Assembly: GCF_900497805.2 (NCBI RefSeq)
Contig: NW_020954562.1
Location: 22,408,347-22,472,346 of the forward strand
Source: Vombatus ursinus
Taxonomy: Eukaryota; Chordata; Mammalia; Diprotodontia; Vombatidae
Length of the DNA stretch: 64,000 nt
Direction of reading: 5' to 3'
The notes beneath the pieces were generated by a model. The model saw nothing but the letters and a program-made list of their open reading frames with translations. It did no database searches and was not told the origin of the DNA. Position 1 is the first letter of the stretch; each line of letters begins with the position of its first letter. Position numbers and translations under genes: made by a program. This document shows positions 32,640 through 42,660 of this stretch, one piece after another.

Positions 32640-33510
32640 GATTATAAGAAATTAAACAGTTTTTGCATCAATAAATTAATGCTTCCAGAAGAAAAGGAAA
32701 ATAAGAAACAGAAAAACAATTACAGCAAGTTTCTCTGATAAAGGTCTCATTTCTCAAGTATTTAGGGAATTTAGCCAAATATATGAAAATATAAGCCATT
32801 TCCCAACTGATAAATGTTCAAAGGATATGAAGAGACAGTTTGAGAAAAAGAAATCAAAGCTACCATCAGTAGTCACAAAAAATGATCTAAATCACTATTG
32901 ATTAGAAAAATGCAAATTAAAACAACTCTGAGGTATGACACATATCAGATGGGCTAATATGACAGAAAAGGAAAATGATAAATGTTGGAGGGGATGTGGG
33001 AAAACAGATATAGTGAGGAACCGTTGCTGAAGTTGTGAACTGGTCCAACCATTTTGAAGAATAATTTGGAACTGTGCTCAAAGGGCTGTAAAACTGTGCA
33101 TACACATTGATTGAGCAATACCATTACAAAGTCTGTATTCCAAAGAGAACAAAGAAAAGGGAAAAGGACCTATTCATACAAAAATATTTATAGCAGCCCT
33201 TTTTGTAGTGGCAAAAAATTAGAAATTGAAGGGTTGCCCATCAATTAAAGAATGGCTAAACAAGTTGTTGTATATGGTTGTGAGGGAATACTAAAATACT
33301 ATAAGAAATGACAAGCAGAATGATTTCAGAAAAACCTGGGAAGAACTGATGCAAAGTGAAGTAAGAAGAACCAGTAGAACTTTTTACATAATAATAGCAA
33401 TGATGTAAGGATAATCAATTGTTACTTAGCTCCTCTGATCAAGACAATGATCTAAGACAGTTTCAAAGGACTCATAAAGAAAAATGCTATACACCTCTAG
33501 ACAGAGAACT
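32640..33510 (+). pseudogene. L1 ORF2 C-terminal relic
   Basis: Degenerate reads follow the L1 ORF2 C-terminal order: KLNSFC, then the 'decayed LIREMQIK to ALRYDTYQMG' stretch (32900-32950), GGDVGKQI-type text, CAATACCATT near 33117, ATTTATAGCAGCCCTTTTTG, ATCAATTAAAGAATGGCTAAA, and ACAAGCAGAATGATTTCAGA. Stops and frameshifts throughout. Confidence 0.75.
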
Positions 33511-34149
33511 GATGAATTCTGAGTGCAAGTTGAAGCATATGTTTTAACCTTCTTTATTTTTCTTGTTTTTTTTAATGTTTTCTTTTTGCTTTTGACCACC
33601 ACCTCCCTCAGTCTGCCCTCCCTTCTATTAACCCCCTCCCTTTTTTCCCCCCTTCCCTCCTACTGACTGATAGGGCAAGTTAGATTTCTATACCTAACTG
33701 ATTATGTTATTCCCTCCTTGAGCCAAATCTGATGAGGGTAAGGTTCAAACCATGCTTACTCCCTCCCTTCTTTCCCTCTACCTAACAGATTTCTGTGCCT
33801 TTTCCTGTAATGTAATTTACCCTTGTCTGCCTCCTTTCTTTTTCTCCCAGTACAATCCCTTAATTAGATCCACTTAATCCACTTACTTAGATCCATTTAA
33901 CCAAGCCAATCTATACCCACCCCCTCTGTCTATGTATACCCCTTTTAAATGGTGTAATAACAATACAGTTCTCAAGAGTAACAAGTGTCATCTTCTCTTT
34001 TAGGGATGTAAACAGTTTGCTCTTATTAATAATATGTTGTTTTTTTCTGTCCTGTTCACCTTTTTATGTCTCTCTTGAGTCTTACATTTGAAGATCAAAT
34101 TTTTTGTTGAGCTCTGGTCTTTTCATCAGGAAGGTTTGGAATTCCCCTA

Positions 34150-35239
34150 TTTCATTAAATATCCATTCCCTACCCTGAAAGATTATGCTCATTTTTGCTG
34201 GGTAGTTGATCCTTGGTTGTAATTCAAGCACCTTTGCCTTAAGGAATATTGTATTCCATGCCTCTGATCTTTTAATGTTGAAGCTGCAAGGTCCTGCATA
34301 ATTCTGACTGTGGTACCATGATATTTAAATTGTTTCTTTCTGGCTGCTTGCAGTATTTTATCATTGACCTGATAATTTTGAAATTTGACCTTTTTTTTGG
34401 CATTTTCAGTTTGGAATGCCTTTCAGGAGGTGATTGGTAGATTCTTTTGATTACTATTTTACCCTCTGGTTCTAGAACCCCAGGGCAGTTTTCCTTGATG
34501 ATTTCCTGAAAGATGCCATCCAGGCTTTTTTTTTTTCCTCGTGGTTTTCAAGTAGACCAATAATTTTTAAATTGTCTCTTCTGGATCTGTTTTCCAGGTC
34601 AGTTGCTTTACCAACGTTTTATGTTTTCATCTATTTTTTCATTCATTTGTTTCTATTTGACTGATTCTTGCTCTCTCATAGAGTCTTTACCTTCCACTTG
34701 CACAATTCTAATTTTTAACAAATTGTTTTCTTCTATTAGATTTTGTACCTCCTTTTCCATTTGGCCCATTTTACTTTTTAAGGAGTTCTCCTCAGTGAGT
34801 TTTTGTGCCTCCTTTTCCATTTGGCCAATTCTTCTTTTTATGGAGTTGTTTTTTTCAGTGTACTTTTTTTTTCCAGTTGGCCAATTGTATTTTTTTAGGG
34901 ACTTGATTTCTTCAGTGTACTTTTTTTCCAATTGGCAATTGTATTTTTTAAAGACTTGTTTTCTACAGTTAATTTTTATCCTTCCTTTTCCAAGCTATTG
35001 ACTCTTTCTTGCATACCTCTCACTTATTTTCCAAATTTTTCTTCTACCTCTCTTACTTGACGTAAAATCCTTCTTGAGCTCTTCCAAGAAGGCTTTTTGG
35101 GCTTCAGACCAGTTCATGTAACCTCTTCAGGTTTCGGGTGTGGGTATGTTGAAAATGTTGTCCTCTTTTGAATTTCTGTCTTGATCTTCCCTGTCCCCAT
35201 AATAAGAATCTATGGTCATTGTACATTTCTGTTTCCTCA
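34150..35239 (-). pseudogene. LINE ORF1 protein relic with expanded coiled coil (HAL1-like element 2)
   Basis: A start ATG at 35239 fits MRKQKCTMTIDSYYGDREDQ, parallel to element 1. The coiled coil holds five imperfect units spaced 53-63 bases apart (34720-34985), for example NSLKSKMGQMEKEVQNLIEE and NSIKRRIGQMEKEAQKLTEE. The other copies have three. The RRM and C-terminal parts (34150-34600) are present but broken. Several frameshifts. Confidence 0.75.
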
Positions 35240-35280
35240 TGGTGTTTGTTTATTTGCTGACCTTTAAAAAATTGAGCTCT

Positions 35281-35421
35281 GGGGGCACCTGGGTGGCATA
35301 GTGGATAGAGCACCAGCCCTGGAGTCAGGAGGACCTGAGTTCAAATCTGGTCTCAGACATATAATACTTCCTAGCTGTGTGACTCTGGCCAAGTCACTTA
35401 ACCCCTGTTGCTTCACTTAAA
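35281..35421 (+). repeat. Marsupial tRNA-headed SINE with target duplication
   Basis: GGGGGCACCTGGGTGGCATA, GTGGATAGAGCACCAGCCC, GAGTTCAAATCTGGTC, GTGTGACTCTGGCCAAGTCA, then an A-run. Flanked by AAAAATTGAGCTCT at 35267-35280 and 35423-35436. Inserted in the 5' UTR of HAL1-like element 2, so it is younger than that element. Confidence 0.95.
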
Positions 35422-36101
35422 AAAAAATTGAGCTCTCCTGCTGGGGAGCAGGGGGCACTGACCCAAGCTTCTTGTACTGGGAGTCTGGGACCTGGTCACT
35501 GGCTTTGAGTGCTGGGGCCTCAGGTGCTGGCAGTTGGAGGTTGTAAGGTTCTGGCAGCTTACCTGGTGTTGGGCTGGAATCAGCAAGACTGGAGTTCTAG
35601 GGATAGGGGTGGGGAGCCTGGTCCCTGGAGGATACCTGCTCACCTAGGCCTTGCACTTCTTTCTTTGTCTACTCCTCACCCAGGCCTTGCACTCCTTTCT
35701 CTGGCTCCTGCTCACCCGGGCCTTGCATAGGGATGTTTTGCTGTGGCAGTATGTCACTCAGCCTGCCTGTACTAAGGCACTCGGGGGTCCTGGTGTTGGT
35801 CCTTTCCTACTCCACCACCCTGGGATTCACAATCTGCCCTTGATATGGTGAGGTGGGGCTTTCTGCTAGCTTGCTGGGATACCTCCCATTCTGTACTGCT
35901 CCCTCTCCCCAAGAGAGAGAGGGGCATTTCCCATTAATCCCTAAGCTTCCTGGGCTACCAGACTGCTGTGCCCCATCCTCCTGCTGGTTCAGCTGTTCCA
36001 GGGTTTTTCCTGGGGTGATATTTTCTGGGCTTTCAGAGATCAATAAGGGAGGATGAGAGTGACTTAATTCTTACTCTGCCATCTTGGCTCCTGGTAGCCT
36101 T

Positions 36102-36312
36102 ATGTTTTCTTTTGTAACATGGCTAATATGGTCATGTTTTGCAAGATTTCACACATAAAATTGCTAACATATTGCTTTCCTTCTTAAAAGGTGGGGGAAA
36201 GGTGAAAGATAAATTGGAGCTCAAAATAAAAAAAAGAATGTTAAAAATTCTTTTTACATGCAATTGGGAAATATTTAATGAAATAAATAATTTTTTTTTA
36301 AAAAAAGAATAA
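36102..36312 (+). mobile_element. L1 3' UTR and tail, second part
   Basis: The plus-strand L1 resumes after the nested insertion: TATGTTTTCTTTTGTAACATGG, CTAATATGGTCATGTTTTGC, GAGCTCAAAATAAAAAAAAG, AATGTTAAAAATTC, TTTTTACATGCAATTGGG, A-rich tail. It parallels 48040-48250 in another copy. Confidence 0.85.
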
Positions 36313-36379
36313 AACACTTCAGTCACTTGTTAAAAGAAATCCCCCAAAGAATTTAAAGAGATTCTGTGATTGAAAAAAT

Positions 36380-36490
36380 AAAAAGGGTCTAGAACCACTA
36401 AGAGAGGCAAAGTGAACCATGGTCACATAGATGCTAAGAAGGAAAACAGGACATGGATTCCAAGCGTTCAGCCCCTAAACCCACTACTTT
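36380..36490 (-). repeat. MIR-type fragment
   Basis: GGTCACATAGATGCTAAGAAG, GGACATGGATTCCAAGC and CCACTACTTTT in reversed CORE order. Weak. Confidence 0.4.
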
Positions 36491-36599
36491 TGTCTTCAGG
36501 ATCTTACGTTCTAAATCTCAGGATTCAATTTTCAGTGTTGCTTATTTAGTTTTCAACTATTTTGCATTGTTGACAGTGTCAATAGACAATTGATTAATT

Positions 36600-36866
36600 C
36601 AGGGTTTTTTAAACTTTTTCCACTTGCAACCCAGACCCTTTTTTATGTTCTGCAGCATTCACTGGCATTTTGTGGCCCGAGGGCATGCACAGTGCAAAAT
36701 GTGCATGCTTTGTGTTCAGAACCAAGGCTGCAGTGAAGTTGCAATGTAACAGGGGCAAATGCTGCCAGAAACACATTGGATTCATTATGCGTTTTTAGTT
36801 GTTGCACAATCAGAAACCTTTTACTGTTGCCAAAGTTTTTGCGACCCCACGGTTTAAGAAGTACTG
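36600..36866. mobile_element. hAT-type element with perfect 8-bp target duplication
   Basis: Flanked by GATTAATT at 36592-36599 and 36867-36874, the 8-bp duplication typical of hAT elements. The ends are CAGGGTTTTTTAAACTTTTT and the reverse complement of GGTTTAAGAAGTACTG. Paired short motifs inside are CTTGCAACCCAGACC near the left end and TTTGCGACCCCACGG near the right. 267 bp, no transposase frame. I do not know a family name. Confidence 0.8.
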
Positions 36867-37124
36867 GATTAATTGACAGAAATCTTTTAAAGGAATATTT
36901 GAAATTGTGAAATCATAATAATTGATTTGTTTGACTGCATAGTTAAATACAGCTACATAGTAGATGGGTTAAGGAGTGCATTGAGATTCTACAGAAAAGA
37001 AGAAAAAATATTTGTTATAATATATGGCAAGGGAACATTGTGTCAAGGAAATTACTTTCAACACTTTACCTTTTAGTGGTATGTTGCATTTCAGTGAAGA
37101 AAAACATTTTCTGATCATCCAGAT

Positions 37125-37320
37125 CAGGGGTAGGGAGCATGTGGTCTCGTGGCCGCATGTGACCCTCTAGGTCCTGCGCCTTCTGACCAAATCCAAGCTT
37201 CATAGAACAAATTCCCTTAATAAAAGGATTTGTTCTGCAAAACCTGGACTCAGTCAAAAGGCCATACCTAAGGACTAGAAGGCCACATATGGCCTTGAGG
37301 CCACAGATTCCTCACCCCTG
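37125..37320. mobile_element. Marsupial hAT-Charlie-type MITE
   Basis: 196 bp from CAGGGGTAGGGAGCATGTGG to GATTCCTCACCCCTG, which form terminal inverted repeats. The 8-bp flanks ATCCAGAT (37117-37124) and GTCCAGAT (37321-37328) match at 7 of 8. The whole element is nearly palindromic (GTGACCCTCTAGGTCCTG against GGACTAGAAGGCCACAT; AACAAATTCCCTTAATAAAAGG at the centre). The same family occurs at 58176-58378. Confidence 0.9.
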
Positions 37321-37487
37321 GTCCAGATCATGCCAATACCTTACCAATCATGTCACCTAATCAGAGCATTCATATTTAAATGAAAGAAGAAGACAATCTC
37401 ACACCAGGTAGAAAGCTTACAGATAGTTAAAAAGTTGTACAAATTTTCATGGGAGCTGTGCCTTCACATACCATTGCCAGTGAAAAA

Positions 37488-37528
<41 letters not shown>
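37488..37528. repeat. (GT)n microsatellite
   Basis: About 19 uninterrupted GT dinucleotides. Confidence 0.97.
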
Positions 37529-37530
<2 letters not shown>

Positions 37531-38455
37531 ATCTTCAGAGCCATAACTAAGGTAGTATAGTTAAGGCCTTGTCCCATGGTAGTAAAACTTAATGGACACA
37601 AAAATTTAATCACTGAAATTATTTAGTGATATATAAGCCACTATAGAAAATAATTCTCCTTTGCTCCAAAAATCAGTTTATTATTTTTGCATGTTATCCC
37701 CTATCCAAGGAAAACAAGGAGGGCAAGGGAAAACAGAGTACTATGTTATTACCCTTCTTATATTAGAAGGAAACAAGGAAGGCCTTTAGCATTGGGATTC
37801 AACCCCCTATGGTCAACTTATGAGAGTATATGGAGAAGAATCATATGATGAATAGGCATAACAGGAATTAATCTGCAAAATTGGAGAGGCTTTAAGAAGC
37901 AATGAGATCTTATGTACACTTGACTATGTATCTAATATTCACATCATGAATTAAAAAGTTGTTTTTAAGGAGGTTTAATGACACTTTCCATAGTCACTAT
38001 TCATGCTATTTGCCCTGGGTGCCCAGATTGCTAGTTATGGTTCTAATTACATTAAGCAAAAAGGCACAGTGTGACATTCATGGACAATAAAAATAGGTCT
38101 TGAAATGACACAGAAGATATCCTGCAGATATGGCATCAACTGAACCAGACAAAAGGAATTGGGAACATGTTGTGGTTTTGAAACCTGCAGTCTCATTTAT
38201 AGAAGGGTGACTGTTGCCGACATTTAGAAGGGTATTGCTGATATACTTTTGTCTATCTACATGGCCAATTATTAGAATGTCATAGTCCTGAACTAACATG
38301 TGCTATGACAAGTATCATGCATATTTAGTATTTTCAGAAAGGTTAGAGCAGTTTTGAAGACTTCTAAGCAAAACAGATTTTTTTTCCTTCTCTTCCCAAT
38401 TAAAAAAAAATCTGAGCAAAAAGGAAATGTATGAAGATAAAGAAATCAATAAGAG
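37529..38455. other. Unique DNA
   Basis: No repeat or gene recognised. A weak reversed MIR fragment follows at about 38460-38545 (CAAGATTTAAACTCAAGTC, TTTCTGACTCTTAGG). Confidence 0.45.
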
Positions 38456-39428
38456 GATTTTCAAGATAGTATCAGAGACAAGATTTAAACTCAAGTCTTT
38501 CTGACTCTTAGGCCAGTTTTGTATACCAGTGTGCCTCATCTAATTCTCTTTCCACTTTACCATACTTTGTCATATCAAGCACCTACCATTTTCTTTTCAT
38601 TTAATTGATTAATTAATTAATTTGTAGTTTTCAACATTCACTTCCACAAGATTTTGAGTTCCAAATTTTCTCCCCATCTCTCCTCTCCTCTGCAAGATGG
38701 CATGCATTCTGAATACCCCTTTTCCCAATCTACCTTCCCTTCTATCACCCCCTACCGTATCTTATACCCTTCCTTTTCTATTTTCCTGTAGGGCAGGATA
38801 AATTTCTATACCCCTTTGCCTGTATATTTTATTTCCCAGTTGCATGTAAAAACAATTTTTAACATTCATTTTTAAAACTTTGAGTTCCAAATTCTCTCCT
38901 TTCCTCCCTCCCCACCCACCCTCATCGAGAAGGCAAGCAATTTGATATAGGTTATAAATGTGTAGTCAAGCAAATCACTTCCATAATAGTCATGTTGTGA
39001 AAGACTAACTATATTTCCCTCCTTCCTATATCCTCTGTTTTTTCTATTCTCTCCTTTGACCCTGTCCCTCCTCAAAAGTGTTTGCTTCTGAATATCCCCT
39101 TCCCTAATCTCTCCTCCTTTTTACCACCACCCCACTCTCTTCTCTCCTTCCCCCCATTTTCCTGTAAGGTAAGATAGATTTCCTTACCCAATTGATTATG
39201 TATGTTATTCCCTCCTTAAGCCAAATCCAATGAGATTAAGATTCACTCATTCCTTCTTACCTCCCCCTTTTCCCCTCCGCTGTAAAAGGTTTTTCTTGCC
39301 TCTTTTATGTAAATAATTTATCCTATTCTACTTCTCCCTTTCTCCTTCTCCCAGTACAAATGTCTCTCACCTCTTAATGTTATTTTAGATAGATATCATC
39401 CGTTCATATTCAACTCACCCTATGTATG

Positions 39429-39456
39429 CCATATGTATGTATGTATGTATGTATTT
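39429..39456. repeat. (ATGT)n microsatellite inside HAL1-like element 3
   Basis: GTATGTATGTATGTATGTAT. It lies in the 3' UTR at the same place where element 4 has (CTAT)n. Confidence 0.95.
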
Positions 39457-39624
39457 ATTCCCTCCAACTACCCTAATACTGAGTGACAAAGGTCTCATGA
39501 GTTACAAATATCATCTTTCCCTGTAGGAATGTAAACAGTTCAACTTTAATAAGTCCCTTATGATTTCTCTTTTTTGTTTACCTTTTCATGCTCCTCTTGA
39601 GTCTTGTATTTGAAAGTCAAATTT

Positions 39625-40646
39625 TTATCCAGCTATGGTCTTTACTTTAAGAGTGCTTGAAAGTCCTCTATGTAATTGAATATCCATTTTCCCCCCTGAA
39701 GTATTGTATTCAGTTTTACTGGGTAAGTGATTCTTGGTTTTAATCCTAGCTCCTTTAACCTCTGGAATATCATATTCTAAGCCCTCTGATCCCTTAATGT
39801 AGGAGCTGCTAAATCTTGTGTTATCCTGATTGTGTTCCCACAATACTTGAATTATTTCTTTCTGGCTGCTTGCAATATTTTCTCCTTGACCTGGGAATTC
39901 TGGAATTTGGCTATAATATTCCTAGGAGTTTTCTTTTTGGGATCTCTTTCAGGAAGTGATCAATGGATTCTTTCAATTTCTATTTTACCCTCTGGTTCTA
40001 GAATATCAGGGCAGTTTCCCTTGATAATTTGTTGAAAGATGATATCTAGGCTCTTTTTATGATCATGGCTTTCAGGTAGTCCAATAATTTTCAAATTATC
40101 TCTCCTGTATCTATTTTCCAAGTCAATTGTTTTTCCAATGAGATATTTCACATTGTATTCTATTTTTCATTCTTTTGGTTTTACTTTACAATTTAGCTTC
40201 CATTTGCTCCACTCTAATTGTTAAAAAATTATTTTCTTCAGTGAGCTTTTGGACCTTCTTTTCCATTTGGTCAATTCTACCTTTTAAGGCATTCTTCTTC
40301 TTGCTTACTTTTTGGACACCTTTTGCCATTTGGGTTAGTCTATTTTTTAAGGTGTTATTTTCTTCAGTATTTTTTGGGTCTCCTTTAGCAAGACATTGAC
40401 TCATTTTTCATGATTTTCTTGCATTACTCTCATTTCTCTTCCCAATTTTTCCTCTACTTCTCTTTCTTGATTTTCAAAATCCTTTTTTGAGGTCTTCCAT
40501 GGCCTGAGGCCAATTCATATTTTTCTTGGAGTCTTTGGATGTAGAAGCTTTGACTTTGTTGTCTTCTTCTGGTTGTATGTTTTGATCTTTTTTTGTTACC
40601 AAAGTAAGATTCTATAGTCTGATTTTTTCCCCCTCTGTTTGCTCAT
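39625..40646 (-). pseudogene. LINE ORF1 protein relic (HAL1-like element 3)
   Basis: ATG at 40646-40644, then the coiled coil (NTLKNRLTQMAKGVQKVSKK, NALKGRIDQMEKKVQKLTEE, three units), an RRM entry YLIGKTIDLENRYRRDNLKI with IGLPESHDHKKSLDIIFQQI, and a C-terminal domain with SEGLEYDIPEVKGARIKTKN. Frameshifts separate these pieces. The residues at the RRM entry are the clearest match to L1 ORF1p in the window. Confidence 0.85.
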
Positions 40647-41559
40647 GTTCCCAGATAATTACTTGACTTTCTAACTTTTTGTTAAGATAGGGGTCTGATT
40701 CCAGTGTGGAGAATGTACTGTCCCAAGCTTCAGGGGTTTTGTGCAGCTGTTTTCAGAGATACTTCTAGGGACCTCTAAATTTTCAGTTCTTCCAAGGTGG
40801 TATGATCGAAGGAGGGGTGTTTACTCCTTTCCTGGCCTGTGCTTTGGTCTGTGGGTGACCATAAGCACTCTTTTCTGCCTTGGAACTGTGAGGAGGATTG
40901 CCTTTCCACTGCTGCCACTAGCTCTGCTATGCCAGTGCTCCTCCTTGTGCTAGGACTGACACCTAGGACTGTGGCCCATATCCAAGCATGGGCAAAGCAA
41001 GAGAATCTTGCATCAGCTCTAGCAAAGAGATCACTGCAATCTCCCTTTGATCAGCTGCTGGATCCCCCCTGCCATCTGTGTGGCAAGTGTTTTGGAACTA
41101 GCCACTGGTGCTGTGACTGCCACCCTGGGGCTGTGCTATGTCCAGGGCTGGACTGCACTTTTCTCTCACCCAGTCTGACAGACCTTTCCCACTGACTTTG
41201 TAAGTTTTTTTGGTGTCCTTTGGTTGAGAAGTTTGGAAACCACCACAGCTACCCATGATTCAATCTTCTGAGTCCTATTCCAGGTTTGCTGTGGTCCCAT
41301 CTATGCCTGCCCAGCCCACACTGAATTGCATTCCTCTCCCAGCCCAGTGAAACAGACCTTTCCCATCAAACATCCAGGTTGTCTTGGGCTGGAAATTTTT
41401 TTCTCTCTTTTTGTGTGTTCTGGTGCTCTAGAATTTGTTTAGAGTAATTTTTTACAGGTATTTGGAGGGGTTTGGGGGAGAGTTCAAGGAAGTCACTACT
41501 TTTACTCTGCCATCTTGGCTCTGGCCCCCTCTGTATATCTCCATGCACCTTCCATTTTC

Positions 41560-41945
41560 AAGACATTCTGCTAAGCAAGTTCCGGGTACCTATAAAACTA
41601 TAGATGAAAACCCATCTGAGTGATAGGCATTGTTATTTCTGCCTGTTGAAGTTATCAGTATTCTACAAATTTAAGCATGTTTAGACAAATTCCTAGTCAT
41701 GCTGTCCTAGTTATAGCTCTGGCCATGACCTGAAGCACTGTATTTTTTGAATAGGTATGTGAATGAAAAGAAGCAATGTGACAACAAATACCATCTCATT
41801 TCATTTAAAAACAAAACAAAACAAAAACACTGTTTAGGAAAACAAGGGGAAAATACATCAAATTAACATTTCCTAAAAGCATTATTTTTCTCCTTGTATC
41901 TACAATAAAAATGAATAGGCTCCTAATAGGCATACTGAATATTTA
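41560..41945. other. Unique DNA
   Basis: An AAACAAAAC-type A-rich run at 41805-41825. Otherwise nothing recognised. Confidence 0.45.
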
Positions 41946-41949
41946 ACCC

Positions 41950-42080
41950 CTGAAGTGACAGGTATGAAAGACAGTAGAAAGAATGCTAGACACAGAGTTG
42001 GATGACCTGAATTTGAATGTTGGATCTGTTGAATGACTTTGAACAAATCATTTAAACCTTTCCAAGTTTTTTTCTTTATC
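41950..42080 (+). repeat. MIR-type SINE fragment
   Basis: AAAGACAGTAGAAAGAATGC, GAGTTGGATGACCTGAATTTG, TTGAATGACTTTGAACAAATC in forward order. Confidence 0.65.
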
Positions 42081-42144
42081 TTTACCATATTTTCACTTAC
42101 TTCTTCACAGGAATATGGTAGCATCATGCCATGGACATAGTCAT

Positions 42145-42412
42145 AATAGTAACAACAGATACTCGGTCTTTTAAAATTGGAAAAGTACTTTATATACGCT
42201 ATTTCGTTTGTTTCTCAAAACAGCCTGTCAATTAATACTTGATGATAACACTACAGGTATTATTCTCATTTTAAGAATGAAAAACCTGAATCTCAGAGAA
42301 GTCAAGTGACTTGTCCATTACATAAAACTACTAATGGTATCAGAGGTCAGATTTGAACCAGGTCTTGCTGACCCTAAGATGAGGATTCTATCTACTATGT
42401 CACACTACACAT
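42145..42412 (-). repeat. MIR SINE, near complete
   Basis: AAAGTACTTTATATACGC, CTCAAAACAGCCTGTCAA, GGTATTATTCTCATTTTAAG, AATCTCAGAGAAGTCAAGTG, GTCAGATTTGAACCAGG, TCTTGCTGACCCTAAG in reversed order. Confidence 0.85.
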
Positions 42413-42512
42413 ACTAGTAGCTATTTGTTGAATTGAATTATGAGGATCAAATGAGATTATGCATGTAAAATGCTTTATAACAGCACTATTAACTCAATTT
42501 ACCAATGTAGCA

Positions 42513-42658
42513 CTTTTTTTTTGGTGAGGCAATGGGGTGAAGTGACTTGCCCAGGGTTACACAGCTAGTAAGTGTCAAGTGTCTGAGGCCAGATTTGAAC
42601 TCAGGTGTTCCTGAATCCAGGGCCACTACTCTATCCACTGTGCCATCTAGATGCCCCC
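42513..42658 (-). repeat. Marsupial tRNA-headed SINE
   Basis: T-run, then GGCAATGGGGTGAAGTGACT, TTGCCCAGGGTTACACAGCT, AGATTTGAACTCAGGTG, CACTGTGCCATCTAGATGCC in reversed order. The flanks ACCAATGTAGCA and AGCAATGTAGTA look like a target duplication. Confidence 0.9.
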
Positions 42659-42660
42659 AG

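Larger units (their letters stand above)
31088..33586 (+). mobile_element. L1 with ORF1 joined to the ORF2 C-terminal end (internal deletion), first part
   Basis: The 5' end CTGGAGGTAGAGCCAAGATA matches the 5' ends of the HAL1-like copies. A 5' UTR runs to about 31990 with a SINE inside. ORF1 coiled-coil and RRM text (ending ACCAGAGGGCAAAGTAGAAA near 32570) runs to about 32630. The next text, AAATTAAACAGTTTTTGCAT, already encodes the ORF2 region near KLKSFC, followed by the C-terminal cysteine-rich part to about 33500 and the 3' UTR. About 3 kb of endonuclease and reverse transcriptase is missing. Many stops. The element resumes at 36102 after an inserted HAL1-like copy. Confidence 0.85.
33587..36101 (-). 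mobile_element. HAL1-like half-L1 element 2, nested in an L1 3' UTR
   Basis: 2515 bp flanked by the 12-bp direct repeat ATGTTTTCTTTT (33575-33586 and 36102-36113), inside the 3' UTR of the plus-strand L1. On the minus strand the 5' end is AGGCTACCAGGAGCCAAGAT, then a 5' UTR to about 35240 with a SINE inside, a broken ORF1 (about 35239-34150) and the family 3' UTR. Its 3' end stops early, in text equivalent to the AAAAGCAAACACTTC segment of element 1, without a long A tail. That points to internal priming or truncation. Confidence 0.9.
38594..41544 (-). mobile_element. HAL1-like half-L1 element 3, full length
   Basis: About 2.95 kb between the probable 15-bp direct repeats GCACCTACCATTTTC (38579-38593) and GCACCTTCCATTTTC (41545-41559), one mismatch. 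The canonical 5' end GGCCAGAGCCAAGATGGCAG lies at 41525, so about 17 extra bases lie between it and the repeat. Then come the 5' UTR, a broken ORF1 (40646 to about 39680) and a 3' UTR longer than in element 1. The extra 3' module (38625-38850) carries TTTTGAGTTCCAAATTTTC, which echoes TTTGAGTTCCAAATTCTC at 38880. Confidence 0.85.
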
